Part shown: positions 1-8,961 of the stretch, piece by piece | Layout of the letters: each line of letters opens with the position of its first letter | Position numbering within the stretch: position 1 is the stretch's first letter | DNA from: M3007 sp041736625 | GTDB taxonomy: Bacteria > Bacteroidota > Bacteroidia > Chitinophagales > Saprospiraceae | Reading direction: 5' to 3' | Assembly: GCA_041736625.1 (NCBI GenBank) | Contig: JBGSTG010000119.1 | Span: 1-64,000, forward strand | Length of the DNA: 64,000 bases | Position numbers and translations under genes: made by a program | The notes under the pieces: generated by a model | What the model was told of the DNA's origin: nothing | What the model saw: only the letters and a program-made list of their open reading frames with translations | Databases searched by the model: none

Positions 1-2
1 AC

Positions 3-470
3 ATTGCAAGACCACTGCCCTGCTTGCAGCACAGCACCTTACCAGCAAACAGCTCCCACCCTCATCTGTCAAATGGATGCATGCGGCATGCAACAGTAGG
101 AAGGCGGCAGCACACCACACCCCAAACACCGCTGTCTCCGCCTTCTTCGGGTGGCAACGCGCCCGCCGTGGAGCTGCTCTTTACTTTCAAAGAAGCCAAG
201 GAACTGTCGGAAAAACTGGCGAACCAGCCCATCGCCGACCTCAGGAAGGCCCTCTCCCTCAACGACCGCTTGCTGTACACCCGCGAATTGTTCGCCGGCG
301 ACCAGCAGGCGTTCGAGCATACCGTCAACACCGTAAATACCGCACCAGGGTTCGAGCACGCCAAACATTTCCTGATCGGTCAATGCGTGAACACGTTTGG
401 CTGGACAGACAAGGCGCGCGTGGAACTGGCCAAAAAATTTGTAGCGCTCGTGCGCAGGCGGCATCCATAA
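3..470 (+). CDS. Conserved Bacteroidota protein, 5' end outside the window
   Basis: The reading frame is open from the left edge, so this is probably the C-terminal part of a longer protein; the only internal starts (TTG at 24, ATG at 81) would begin in a low-complexity Ser/Pro/His-rich stretch. The last ~90 residues form a helical segment with the signature LRKALSLNDRLLYTRELFAG, a pattern I associate with a family of Bacteroidota proteins that have a variable N-terminal part and this conserved C-terminal domain. No catalytic motif is visible and I assign no function. It ends 28 bp before the FAD oxidoreductase gene on the same strand, so the two may be cotranscribed. Confidence 0.6.
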   Translation: MARPLPCLQHSTLPANSSHPHLSNGCMRHATVGRRQHTTPQTPLSPPSSGGNAPAVELLFTFKEAKELSEKLANQPIADLRKALSLNDRLLYTRELFAGDQQAFEHTVNTVNTAPGFEHAKHFLIGQCVNTFGWTDKARVELAKKFVALVRRRHP

Positions 471-497
471 CCGGCGTCCCTCGCGGCAAACATACCC

Positions 498-1526
498 ATG
501 CGCCCACCCCGTTTTCTCGTCATCGGCCAAGGCATTGCCGGAACCGTACTGAGTTTCGTGTTGCGCCGGCAAGGCGCCGCGGTGACGCTGGCCGACCCCG
601 GGCGCCCGGACGCGGCCTCCGCCGTAGCAGCAGGCATCATCAACCCGATCACCGGAAAAAACTACGTGAAATCGTGGCGCGTGGACGAACTGCTGCCCGC
701 CGCCAATCGTATTTACGGCGAAATGGAGCGCGCGCTGGGTATCCGACTCCAAATCGAGCAGCCCCTTTTCAGACTCTTTGCCACGGCACAGGAACGCAAT
801 AACTGGGATGCGCGCGCTGGGTTGCCCGACTACGCGCCCTACATTGGCGCCGCCACCGTAGCGACCGGGTGGAACGGGCTGATTCACCCCCACTTCACTT
901 TTGGAGCTGTAACCGGCGGCGGACGCATCGACTTCGGCGCCCTGTTGCCGGCGTACCGTATGCATGCGCGCGACCAGGGTTTTCTCCTGGAGGAAACCAT
1001 TGATCCGGAGCGGTTGCCGGATGGTTTCGACGCGTGGATATTTTGCGAAGGGTACCGCGGGGCTTCAAACCCCTTGTTCGACGGGTTGCCGTGGCAACCC
1101 AACAAGGGGGAGGCGTTGCTGGTGCGTTTTCCAGATCTGCAGCCGCCCTGGCCCGAATCCATGCTCAAAAAAACGGTGTTGGTGACCCACCTCGCCGACG
1201 GGCTGTACTGGGCCGGAGCGCCGTATTTTAACCGATTCGACGACCCCTACCCTACCCCTGAAGGACGGCGTTTCGTGGAGGAAGGGCTACAAGAAATGTT
1301 CGCCGCGACATTCACCGTGGAAGACCACGTGGCAGGGATTCGCCCGGCCGTCGCTGGCCGCCGACCGCTGATCGGCCGCCTGCCCGAACGCCCCGAGGTG
1401 GTGCTGTTCAACGGTTGGGGCGCCAAAGGTGCTTCGTTGGTGCCGTTCTGGGCCGAACACCTGGCGGCACATTTGATCGACGGAGCCGCACTGGACGCTG
1501 AGGTGGACCTGAGCCGGTTTCGGTGA
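498..1526 (+). CDS. FAD-dependent oxidoreductase (DAO family)
   Basis: A 342-residue protein of the D-amino-acid-oxidase/glycine-oxidase-like flavoprotein superfamily. Residues 6-16 hold the Rossmann FAD-binding motif GQGIAG after a hydrophobic beta strand, and an acidic residue follows at the end of the second strand (VTLADPG). Near residue 50 there is a GIINPITGKNY motif that is common in Bacteroidota members. The C-terminal region has the second flavin contact (AGIRPAVAGRRPLIG and FNGWGAKG). Substrate is not predictable; primary or secondary amines are typical of the family. No signal peptide, so probably cytoplasmic. The start ATG lies 28 bp after the preceding stop. Confidence 0.85.
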   Translation: MRPPRFLVIGQGIAGTVLSFVLRRQGAAVTLADPGRPDAASAVAAGIINPITGKNYVKSWRVDELLPAANRIYGEMERALGIRLQIEQPLFRLFATAQERNNWDARAGLPDYAPYIGAATVATGWNGLIHPHFTFGAVTGGGRIDFGALLPAYRMHARDQGFLLEETIDPERLPDGFDAWIFCEGYRGASNPLFDGLPWQPNKGEALLVRFPDLQPPWPESMLKKTVLVTHLADGLYWAGAPYFNRFDDPYPTPEGRRFVEEGLQEMFAATFTVEDHVAGIRPAVAGRRPLIGRLPERPEVVLFNGWGAKGASLVPFWAEHLAAHLIDGAALDAEVDLSRFR

Positions 1527-1529
1527 GCC

Positions 1530-2468
1530 TCACTTCAACTGAAATGTGCCGGTCATGCGTCGAAAAGCGGCCAAATGGGTTTCAAAGTTATCCAGCGTGC
1601 TGCCCACCATCAAGAAATAATTGCTGTTGTCATCGAAAAGCATCACGAAATAGGTCAACTGTTGGCGTCCGTCGGAGTCGTTACCAAACGCTATGATCTC
1701 GGTTCCGGGCATCCCGGCAACCTGGACCGAATTGCTGGATTCGATTACCATGGATTCCCCCCTCGGTAGCTTGCGCAACCGTTCTGTTGCATAGGCCATT
1801 TTGTCTTCCGGGTTGACCTTGCTGATTGAGTTACTGATCAAAAACATGGCCTTTTCCGGCGCTAGTGTCGGAACCTTTCCGTCTAACGTGTAGAGCAAGG
1901 TACCCATCGTGGAGCGAGCCAGCAGAAAGTTTGTGCCTTCGGGTGAAATTTGAAACAACACCCCTTCGAGAGGGGCGGCGGTTGATTCCGGTTGGTACTC
2001 GATGGACAAGACTGCATTTTTTACCGCAGCCTCCATGCCGGAATGCGCCTGTGGAATAATGCCGTTGACCACCACCGTGAGGGCGGAGTCTCCAAAAAGC
2101 AATATGTTTTTTAGGTAAACGACGCCGTAGGCGGACTGCTTGACACCCAATAACAATCCTGAAGTTTGTCCTATCATGACGTTCTCCCTGTATAGCATGG
2201 TCATGCCTCGCTGCCGAAGGGCGTCCTCTGTAAACCCAGCAGCCATTTGAGCATAAGGGCCAGGAATTTCGGCCACCATGATAGACGATCCGCTGGCATC
2301 GTGCTGAAAGCCGGTAAAATTTTTGGCAGGTGTAAAATCGGCAGGTGGTGACAGGGTGCAATGGGTGCCGGAAACGCGGATGCGCGTTTCCGGTTGAGCA
2401 ACTACAGTGATCTGCAGGGAGGCCAAACAAGCCAGGATAATTGATTTAATTCGGGTCGGGTAAAGCAT
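1530..2468 (-). CDS. Secreted protein of unknown function
   Basis: I place the start at the ATG at 2468, because the protein then opens with a normal signal peptide (MLYPTRIKSIILACLASL...VVA) and does not overlap the upstream gene; a longer frame to 2504 exists. The mature part of ~285 residues looks like two related halves, each with alternating beta strands and a motif of the type FLISNSISKVNP. This resembles small uncharacterised periplasmic proteins of Bacteroidota. No catalytic motif, metal site or lipobox is seen. It lies 24 bp downstream of the esterase gene 2492-3286 on the same strand and is probably cotranscribed with it. Confidence 0.7.
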   Translation of the reverse strand: MLYPTRIKSIILACLASLQITVVAQPETRIRVSGTHCTLSPPADFTPAKNFTGFQHDASGSSIMVAEIPGPYAQMAAGFTEDALRQRGMTMLYRENVMIGQTSGLLLGVKQSAYGVVYLKNILLFGDSALTVVVNGIIPQAHSGMEAAVKNAVLSIEYQPESTAAPLEGVLFQISPEGTNFLLARSTMGTLLYTLDGKVPTLAPEKAMFLISNSISKVNPEDKMAYATERLRKLPRGESMVIESSNSVQVAGMPGTEIIAFGNDSDGRQQLTYFVMLFDDNSNYFLMVGSTLDNFETHLAAFRRMTGTFQLK

Positions 2469-2491
2469 AGGTTTGGTTTTTTGCGGCAAAG

Positions 2492-3286
2492 TTACTTCAA
2501 CCATTCAAACACATCGTTAATGGCTTCGCCCCAGTAAAGATGGTCGTGCCCTCCCGGGCGCTCCCGGTAAGTGTGGGGCACTTTTAATTCCTGGAGTTTA
2601 GCGTGTGCGTTCCGGTTGACGGACAGGAAAAAGTCTTCGGTGCCGCAGTCGATCATCAGTTTAGGCACTTCTTCGGGCAGGGAATCCAGCAGAACGCAGA
2701 CAGAAGCTGATTCCCAATGACGCCAATGGGTCTTCGGATCGCCGAGCACGCCCTGCAGGTCCCAGTCATTTTTCCGGAAAGGACGCAAGTCGAGACCGCC
2801 AGCCAGACTCGCTGCCGCGCCGTACCGGCCGCCGTTTCGCAGGGCGATGTACAGGGCCCCGTGCCCGCCCATGCTTAGCCCGGCGATAAAACGGCCTTCG
2901 GCGTCGCAGCGGACGTGGTAGTAATATTCGACAAATTGAACCAGTTCACTGGACACGAACGTCTCGTACCGCACAGTCGGGTCAACCGGGCTGTCGAGAT
3001 ACCAGGAATCATAGCCGCCATCGGGACAAACGACCACCATGCCGTACCGGTCGGCCAGTTCAGGCAATTGCGGCGCATCGGTGAGCCAGGAAGCGAAATG
3101 ACCGCTCCAGCCGTGCAATAGGTAAAGGGCAGGATAGGGCGCCTCCGACACGCCGTAACCCGACGGTTTGACGATCATGCAGCGCACCTGTTTTTGCATG
3201 GCAGTGCTGTACACATCCACCAATTCAATGGTAGCTGCAGAGGCATTCCCGGTAATCAGCATGGCGATCAGAAAAATAAACCGCAT
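2492..3286 (-). CDS. Secreted esterase (esterase D / S-formylglutathione hydrolase-like)
   Basis: A 264-residue alpha/beta hydrolase of the putative-esterase family (PF00756 type). With the start at ATG 3286 the N-terminus is a signal peptide (MRFIFLIAMLITGNASA), so the enzyme is probably periplasmic. The oxyanion strand reads PALYLLHGWSGH, the nucleophile is Ser138 in GLSMGGHG, an acid is expected in LMIDCGTEDFF, and the catalytic His is likely in the C-terminal GGHDHLYWGE. Substrate is unknown; relatives cleave short-chain acyl or feruloyl esters. A second esterase-like gene lies directly upstream on the same strand. Confidence 0.85.
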   Translation of the reverse strand: MRFIFLIAMLITGNASAATIELVDVYSTAMQKQVRCMIVKPSGYGVSEAPYPALYLLHGWSGHFASWLTDAPQLPELADRYGMVVVCPDGGYDSWYLDSPVDPTVRYETFVSSELVQFVEYYYHVRCDAEGRFIAGLSMGGHGALYIALRNGGRYGAAASLAGGLDLRPFRKNDWDLQGVLGDPKTHWRHWESASVCVLLDSLPEEVPKLMIDCGTEDFFLSVNRNAHAKLQELKVPHTYRERPGGHDHLYWGEAINDVFEWLK

Positions 3287-3340
3287 CGGTAAATAGAAAC
3301 AGGGGGAGATGACCACAAAGTACGAAATAAGTCGCCCTTT

Positions 3341-4069
3341 CTAAAAACGGGTGCCCACATAGTGCGGAAGCATGGATCGCCAGGTCGGCCAGTCGTGCTT
3401 CATGTCCCAGCCCCAGATGTCCAGCTCATGCGGAATGCCCTTGGCGTGCAGGATACCCGACAGGCGGCGGGAGGCTTCGGGGGCTTCGTAATCGCCGGAG
3501 CCGCTAAGGATGTGGATGTGGTTGGCCCGGCGGAGCGTATCCAGCTGATGCCCCTCCAGACCGGGCAGGTAGTGCGCCGGGGAGTTGAAGTACACGTCGT
3601 CGTCGAAATGACCTTTGGTATAGGTGGTCAGGTCGTACACGCCGGACATGGCAATGGTACCCTGGAGCAGATCGGGACGGCGGAAGTACAGGTTGGCGGC
3701 ATGCAGGGCGCCCAGGGAAGCCCCCGTGGTGATGATCGGGGTGTCGTGGCTGGTGTGCATGCGGATGAAAGGCACCACTTCGTTTTCCACGTAGGCATTG
3801 AACTGTTGGTGCCGGATGGACTTATGGCGGGGGTGCATCTGGTTGTTCAGCCACGCTTCGGAGTTGATGCTGTTGATGGAGAACACCTTCACGTGTCCGG
3901 ACTCAATCAGGGGGCGCAGCACATCAAGCATCTGAAAGCGTTCGTACTCCAGGAAATCGGCGGCGGCGGTGGGCAGGAGCAGCAGGGCAAAACCGTAATG
4001 ACCATACACGGCAACTTCCATGTTTTTGTGCAAACGGGGACTGAACCACTGGTGTATTTCTCTTCGCAT
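3341..4069 (-). CDS. Esterase-family alpha/beta hydrolase
   Basis: A 242-residue protein with the PF00756 esterase fold. The nucleophile elbow is GASLGALHA, preceded by a strand with TPIITTG. A Gly-Ser-Gly-Asp segment (ILSGSGDYEAPE) fits the acid position, and the terminal motif WGWDMKHDWPTW holds the probable catalytic His. There is no signal peptide, in contrast to the neighbouring esterase, so this one should be cytoplasmic. Bacteroidota carry this protein widely as a conserved 'esterase'; its substrate is not known. It ends 55 bp before the start of the secreted esterase gene on the same strand. Confidence 0.8.
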   Translation of the reverse strand: MRREIHQWFSPRLHKNMEVAVYGHYGFALLLLPTAAADFLEYERFQMLDVLRPLIESGHVKVFSINSINSEAWLNNQMHPRHKSIRHQQFNAYVENEVVPFIRMHTSHDTPIITTGASLGALHAANLYFRRPDLLQGTIAMSGVYDLTTYTKGHFDDDVYFNSPAHYLPGLEGHQLDTLRRANHIHILSGSGDYEAPEASRRLSGILHAKGIPHELDIWGWDMKHDWPTWRSMLPHYVGTRF

Positions 4070-4191
4070 GGGTAAGGATGTTTTTTAAAACGCGGAAAAT
4101 TAGTAAACACTTTTGGTATCCCATGCTATGCGGATGCGGAAAACCAGTTTGAGGCCCTTCAAATCCGATGGATGCGGGGAACCGGCAACCA

Positions 4192-4602
4192 TCACTCCTG
4201 TTCCCGGATGTCAATAGGGTCTTCCGGGAAGGGCTCAACAAACTCGCTGGCGCGTCCTTTGGCGTTTTGTACCTCCAGCGTCAGGTCGTCGGTGCGACTG
4301 GTTTGCAGCCACAGGTTTTTGGATTTGCGGAATACTTGCACGTGCAGGCCAAATTCTTCTTCGAAAAGCCGCTCCACCTGCCAGGTAGGCATGTCTGCCT
4401 CAAGGTATAAAACACCGGAATGCGGTTTTTTCTCCAGGCTGCCCAGCTTTACGCTGGTGTCTTCAATCATGTCTTTGGCGGCATTTCCTTCGTATGCCTC
4501 GTGTTTTTTCTTGAAAAACATCAATCGCAGAAAGGGAAAGGCTTCGTGAAACGCTTGTTGTACTTCCTGAATGGTTTTGTCGACAGCGAGTTCAATTTTC
4601 AT
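4192..4602 (-). CDS. Conserved hypothetical protein
   Basis: A 136-residue cytoplasmic protein starting at ATG 4602 (MKIELAVDKTIQEVQQAF). The longer frame to 4692 is unlikely because the -7 promoter element TATCTTTG at 4633-4626 lies inside it and fits an RNA start just upstream of 4602. The sequence is mixed alpha/beta with a charged first half and ends in an acidic tail. It looks like a family of small Bacteroidota proteins of unknown function; no catalytic or binding motif is recognisable. Confidence 0.7.
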   Translation of the reverse strand: MKIELAVDKTIQEVQQAFHEAFPFLRLMFFKKKHEAYEGNAAKDMIEDTSVKLGSLEKKPHSGVLYLEADMPTWQVERLFEEEFGLHVQVFRKSKNLWLQTSRTDDLTLEVQNAKGRASEFVEPFPEDPIDIREQE

Positions 4603-4625
4603 CAGCAGCAATTTAGTGTGGAGAA

Positions 4626-4633
4626 CAAAGATA
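4626..4633 (-). promoter_or_regulatory. Bacteroidota -7 promoter element
   Basis: Minus-strand TATCTTTG, an exact match to TAnnTTTG, 23 bases upstream of the ATG at 4602. It supports that start for the conserved hypothetical gene. No convincing -33 TTTG is seen at the usual distance. Confidence 0.5.
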
Positions 4634-4701
4634 AGGCGGGCCATGCCCGGGGTTTCATGATGGTTATCACAATTTGAGGTGCCGTTGGTCATTACCCATG
4701 T

Positions 4702-5487
4702 CTAAAACCAATAGTCGAGTTTGCCGACAATCAAATCGAGCACTTCAATGCAGATGAGCGCGATGATGATCCATTCCAACTGGCTGGACTCCCGGTGCAT
4801 GTACACCTCCCGGTACACAGCTAGGTTGTCTTCAATTACTTTAAAGGTGTACTCCACCTCCCGAAACCGGGTTTGGATCTCCAGGTTGCGGGCCAGGGCG
4901 CGGTGCACCTGGTTGAGGTACTCGTCGTCCCACACCAGATCGGGAGTGTCGAAGATGAACAGGTTTTCGACGATGCGGTTTTTGATATTCAAGGTTCGCC
5001 CGATGAACCGCAGCATGTTTTTCCGGCTGATGTGGATGCGGCCTTCCAGCGCCAGTTGTCCGGTGAGTTCCCGAATTTCGCCCAGCAATACCTGACCGCG
5101 TTGGGAGAAAAAGTCGAGTGCGACGGAGTGTGCCAGGTTGAGCAAGGCGATTTCCACCACTTTTTCGTTGAGCACCGGCACCTGGAGGTTGTCGAAGTGC
5201 ATTTCGAGGCCGGCCAGGGGTTTGTGAATGATCTCGATGTCCTCGCGTGGTTTTTCCGCCAGCGGGTTTTCGCAGAACGGTTCGAGCAGGAGCAGGTTTT
5301 TGGTGATGTCCACATCCGACATATTGGCGAAGGCCACGGCCCCGTAGTCGAAAAAAACGGCATATTGATCGTCGTCTACCCGGTAAAACAGCTCGCTGGG
5401 GTTATCCTGAACGACCTGTCCGGAGTAGTTTTCCCGCAGGCGTGCGAGGTCGATGGCTTCGCCTGTATGAAAGGCAATGATCTTCAT
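4702..5487 (-). CDS. RMD1/YagE family protein (DUF155)
   Basis: A 261-residue protein beginning at ATG 5487 (MKIIAFHTGEAIDLARLR). It has the layout of the DUF155/RMD1 family: an N-terminal alpha/beta domain with YAVFFDYGAVAF, a helical middle region with RIHISRKNMLRFIGRTLNIKN (residues ~150-170), and a single C-terminal transmembrane helix (WIIIALICIEVLDLIVG) with a short tail. Yeast relatives are mitochondrial membrane-associated proteins; the bacterial function is unknown. It is divergent from the BASS transporter gene, and each has its own -7 element in the shared interval. Confidence 0.85.
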   Translation of the reverse strand: MKIIAFHTGEAIDLARLRENYSGQVVQDNPSELFYRVDDDQYAVFFDYGAVAFANMSDVDITKNLLLLEPFCENPLAEKPREDIEIIHKPLAGLEMHFDNLQVPVLNEKVVEIALLNLAHSVALDFFSQRGQVLLGEIRELTGQLALEGRIHISRKNMLRFIGRTLNIKNRIVENLFIFDTPDLVWDDEYLNQVHRALARNLEIQTRFREVEYTFKVIEDNLAVYREVYMHRESSQLEWIIIALICIEVLDLIVGKLDYWF

Positions 5488-5505
5488 GCAGTGTAAGTGT
5501 TCGGA

Positions 5506-5513
5506 CAAAAATA
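5506..5513 (-). promoter_or_regulatory. -7 element for the RMD1-like gene
   Basis: Minus-strand TATTTTTG, matching TAnnTTTG, 19 bp upstream of the ATG at 5487. Confidence 0.5.
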
Positions 5514-5529
5514 CAACAAAAAAACCGCC

Positions 5530-5537
5530 TACCTTTG
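5530..5537 (+). promoter_or_regulatory. -7 element for the BASS transporter gene
   Basis: Plus-strand TACCTTTG, an exact TAnnTTTG match in the divergent interval. It overlaps the TTG at 5535, the most upstream possible start of the transporter, and so argues for a start further downstream, for example TTG 5565. Confidence 0.5.
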
Positions 5538-6443
5538 CCGGCGTTCTTCAATTCTGCCGATTCCTTGTCTCCATCCGTTGTTGTCGATATTGCCGTTGGG
5601 GTTGTTTTGGGCCTGATCATGTTCGGGGTGGGTTTATCGTTAACCCCTTCAGAGGTATCGAGCACGTTCCGGTATCCGCGGGTTTTCCTCACTGCGCTGG
5701 CGGCGCAGATGATCGGGTTGCCAATCATTGCCATGCTGCTGCACCTGATCACGCCCCTGCCGGCGGCGTTCAAAGTGGGGTTTATCATTTTAGCCGCCAG
5801 CCCTGGCGGTGCTACCTCCGGTTTTTTGGCCTACCTGTGGCGCGGCAATGTGGCGTTGTCGTTGTCCATCACCACGGTGAACAGTTTCCTGACGCTTTTT
5901 TCTATTCCGCTGGTGGTCAACATCGGTCTGCTGCTGTTTTTGGGCCGGGCCACCGAGATTCACCTGCCGTTTTGGGATACGGTGGCGCACATTTTTTTCA
6001 TCACCATCATACCGGCGGGCATCGGTGTGTTGGTGCGCCATCATGCTACGGAATGGGCCGAACGGGTGTCGCAACCCGCCAAGGTGGTCATGCTGGTGTT
6101 GCTGGCCATGGTGTTTGCCGTCAAGGTGTTCGCCAGCGAAAATCAAGGCGGCTCCGGGCTCACGTGGCAGGATTTTTTCCAGATTTCGCCGTTCGCCCTC
6201 GTGCAGAATCTGTTCTGCCTGTTTTTCGGTTATTTTTTCCTCAAGATCATCGATGCGCCCCACCCCTCCCGGCTAACGGCGGCCATGGAAAGCGGTGTGC
6301 AGAACACCACGCTGGCCTTCCTGATCGCCGGCAACCTGCTGAACAACGCGGACATGGTGAAGCCTGCGCTGGTGTATTCCATGTTTTCGTTCTGGACGGC
6401 CTGTCTGTTTGCCTATTTCAGCAACAAAATTGTCGGCCATTAG
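5535..6443 (+). CDS. Bile acid:sodium symporter (BASS) family transporter
   Basis: An inner-membrane protein of up to 302 residues with about nine hydrophobic helices. The N-terminal motif IMFGVGLSLTPSEV and the following segments ILAASPGGATSGFLAYLWRGN and ESGVQNTTLAFLIAGNLL are the two crossover-type signatures of the BASS family, which takes up organic anions with sodium. The substrate in Bacteroidota is not established; keto acids or pantoate-like compounds are known for relatives. Coordinates give the longest frame; because its TTG start sits in the promoter element 5530-5537, the true start is probably TTG 5565, which keeps the first helix intact. Confidence 0.85.
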   Translation: MPAFFNSADSLSPSVVVDIAVGVVLGLIMFGVGLSLTPSEVSSTFRYPRVFLTALAAQMIGLPIIAMLLHLITPLPAAFKVGFIILAASPGGATSGFLAYLWRGNVALSLSITTVNSFLTLFSIPLVVNIGLLLFLGRATEIHLPFWDTVAHIFFITIIPAGIGVLVRHHATEWAERVSQPAKVVMLVLLAMVFAVKVFASENQGGSGLTWQDFFQISPFALVQNLFCLFFGYFFLKIIDAPHPSRLTAAMESGVQNTTLAFLIAGNLLNNADMVKPALVYSMFSFWTACLFAYFSNKIVGH

Positions 6444-6498
6444 CCGATTAATGAACGCCTTGTCGCTTCCGGACAAAAAACGACTGCTGCTGAACCGA

Positions 6499-6506
6499 TA
6501 CCTTTG
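6499..6506 (+). promoter_or_regulatory. -7 element upstream of the choice-of-anchor B gene
   Basis: Plus-strand TACCTTTG, 50 bp before the ATG at 6556; matches TAnnTTTG exactly. No clear -33 box. Confidence 0.5.
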
Positions 6507-6555
6507 TGCGTCTGTTTTAAACTCTTCATTTTAAACCTTTATTCCAGCGCTTTCC

Positions 6556-8928
6556 ATGCACTATTTCGCCCGGCCCCTCGTGGGTCTGTTGTTTCTCGCC
6601 CTTTCCCCGGCCCTTTTCAGCCAAAATTTCAACTTCCAACTTCGCAGTAAACTCAATTTTCCTGGCCAGACCCTCGCCAACGTCTTCGGCTACACCCAGG
6701 ACGGCCGCGAGTACGCGCTGGTCGGCGGCTCCCAGGGGCTGATCATCGTCGACGTCACCGAGCCCGATGCGCCGGTGCAGATCATCCAGGTGCCCGGGCC
6801 CGACAACCTCTGGAAAGAGATCAAAACCTACCAAAACTACTGCTACGTAACCACCGAAGGCGGCGGTGGCCTGCAGGTGATCGACCTGACCAACCTGCCC
6901 GCCGACAACCTCACCTGGTACAACTATACCGGCGACGGCGACATCGTCGGCGCGCTCAATACCATTCACGCCCTGCACGTGGACACCACGCTGGGCTACC
7001 TGTATCTCTACGGCTCCAACCTGTTCAACGGCGGCGCTGTGGTGCTCGACATCCACACCGACCCGTACAACCCGACATACGTCGGAAGATTCAGCGAGCT
7101 CGGATACGTGCACGACGGCTACGCCAACAACGACACCCTGTTCGGCGGCCACATCTTCGCCGGTGTGCTCTCTATCGTGGACATGAAGGACAAGGCCAAC
7201 CCCGTTCTGCTCGGCACGGTGCAAACCCCCGGAAAATTCACCCACAACGCCTGGCGGCTGGTCGACGAAAACACCATCCTGACCACCGACGAGGCGGTGC
7301 CCTCTTTTGTCACTGCTTACGACATCTCCGATCCAACGGACATCCGCGAGCTAGACCGCATTTCTACCAACGACGGCATGGGCTCCATCGGCCACAACAC
7401 CCACATCCGCGACAACTGGGCCATTACCTCCTGGTACACCGACGGCCTGACCATCGCTGATGCGCACAAACCCGACAACCTCGTGTTCACCGGTTGGTAC
7501 GACACCTGGAACGGCACCGGCCCCACCTTCGACGGCTGTTGGGGTACTTACCCCCTCTTCCCCTCCGGAACGGTGCTGGCCACCAACATCTCGCCGGGCG
7601 ACCTGTTCATCCTCACGCCGACCTACGTGCGCGCCTGCTACCTCGAAGGCGCGGTGATCGACGGCTGTTCAGGACTGCCCCTGAACGGCGTGCAAATCGA
7701 CGTGAATTCCTCCGACCGATGGATAGACACCCAAACCGACCTTCAGGGTATTTTCAAAACCGGACAGGCGCAGGAGGGCAATTTTGTGGTTACCGTCAGC
7801 AAACCCGGGTACATTGCCCAGACCGTTCCGGTCGAGCTGCGTGCGGCACAGATCGCCACCTTCACCGTGGTCCTGGAGCAGGCGTCTGCTTTCAACCTGA
7901 GCGGCGTGGTGATCGACGCGGAAACCAAACTGCCCATCGCCAATACACAGGTGCTCATCGGAAACACCGGTAGCAGCTTTTCCCTGCAAACCGATGCGCA
8001 GGGACGATTTGACGAGGACTGTGTGTCGGGCGACACGTATACCGTGGTCGCAGACGCCTGGGGCTACCTGCCCGAATCCATTCAGGTGAACAGCGATGCG
8101 CCCAACACCATCGAACTGCGGAGAGGCTATTACGACGACTTCCGGCTCAACCTCGGCTGGTCTACCGCCGCCACGGCATCCGCAGGTCTCTGGGTGCGCG
8201 GAGAGCCGGTCGGAACGGTGTTTCAGAACAATGCAGCCAACCCGGATGAAGACATTCCGGTGGACGCCGGCGACCGCTGCTACGTGACCGGAAACGGCGG
8301 CGGAAATGCCGGCGCCGACGACGTGGATAACGGCACCGTCACCCTCAGCAGCCCCCCCATGGCGCTGGCCCGCTACGGAGACGCCGTGCTCGGCTTCTGG
8401 TACTGGTTTTTCAACGACGGCGGAAACGGAACGCCGGATGACTCCCTGCTGGTGCTGGTCACCAACGGCACAGACACCGCCGTGGTGCTGTCGCAAAGCG
8501 TATCGGAAGCCGCCTGGCGTTATTCCGGTGAGTTTCAGTTTTTCAACTTTGACCTGACCGACGACGTGCGCGTGCACTTCATCACCGGCGACGACCAGGC
8601 CACGGGCCACCTCGTAGAGGCCGGTGTGGACGGCTTCCAGGTGGTCCCGGGCGCCATACTGGTGTCGGCGCCCGAAACTCCCGCCGCCGCTTCGCTCCGG
8701 GTGTGGCCCAACCCGAGCACGGGCGCTTTTCAGGTGGCGCACCCCGAAAACCTAAGCAACGTACACCTGGCGGCGTTCAACGCCCAGGGCGTGATGGTCT
8801 GGAGCCGGACCGGCGCGGGCGAAACGCAGGCCATCACCCTCGGCCGCGACTGGCCCGCGGGTGTCTACTGGCTGCGTTTGCAGGCCGACGACCGGCCGCT
8901 GCAGGTGGTTCGGCTGGTGAAGCAATAA
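6556..8928 (+). CDS. Choice-of-anchor B family secreted protein with T9SS sorting domain
   Basis: A 790-residue exported protein. Residues 1-22 are a signal peptide ending ALFSQ. Residues ~25-360 are LVIVD-type repeats of a beta propeller (for example GLIIVDVTEPDAP and GLQVIDLTNLPA) as in the choice-of-anchor B family. Two carboxypeptidase-regulatory-like beta sandwiches follow, around 364-445 (EGAVIDGCSGLPLNGVQIDV) and 447-520 (GVVIDAETKLPIANTQVLI), then a jelly-roll-like region. The last ~80 residues form a type A T9SS domain: VWPNPSTGAF, then AGVYWLRL and a basic end. It is therefore predicted to cross the outer membrane through T9SS and remain on the surface or be released. No catalytic residues are evident. 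Confidence 0.88.
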   Translation: MHYFARPLVGLLFLALSPALFSQNFNFQLRSKLNFPGQTLANVFGYTQDGREYALVGGSQGLIIVDVTEPDAPVQIIQVPGPDNLWKEIKTYQNYCYVTTEGGGGLQVIDLTNLPADNLTWYNYTGDGDIVGALNTIHALHVDTTLGYLYLYGSNLFNGGAVVLDIHTDPYNPTYVGRFSELGYVHDGYANNDTLFGGHIFAGVLSIVDMKDKANPVLLGTVQTPGKFTHNAWRLVDENTILTTDEAVPSFVTAYDISDPTDIRELDRISTNDGMGSIGHNTHIRDNWAITSWYTDGLTIADAHKPDNLVFTGWYDTWNGTGPTFDGCWGTYPLFPSGTVLATNISPGDLFILTPTYVRACYLEGAVIDGCSGLPLNGVQIDVNSSDRWIDTQTDLQGIFKTGQAQEGNFVVTVSKPGYIAQTVPVELRAAQIATFTVVLEQASAFNLSGVVIDAETKLPIANTQVLIGNTGSSFSLQTDAQGRFDEDCVSGDTYTVVADAWGYLPESIQVNSDAPNTIELRRGYYDDFRLNLGWSTAATASAGLWVRGEPVGTVFQNNAANPDEDIPVDAGDRCYVTGNGGGNAGADDVDNGTVTLSSPPMALARYGDAVLGFWYWFFNDGGNGTPDDSLLVLVTNGTDTAVVLSQSVSEAAWRYSGEFQFFNFDLTDDVRVHFITGDDQATGHLVEAGVDGFQVVPGAILVSAPETPAAASLRVWPNPSTGAFQVAHPENLSNVHLAAFNAQGVMVWSRTGAGETQAITLGRDWPAGVYWLRLQADDRPLQVVRLVKQ

Positions 8929-8961
8929 AAAACCCTTATACTTGCAGGAAGATAGCCCAGC

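Noticed and set aside
69..965. Long antisense frame over the first two genes
   Set aside because: It mirrors the codon structure of the plus-strand genes, is rich in Gly/Val/Arg with no domain, and the FAD oxidoreductase on the plus strand is unambiguous.
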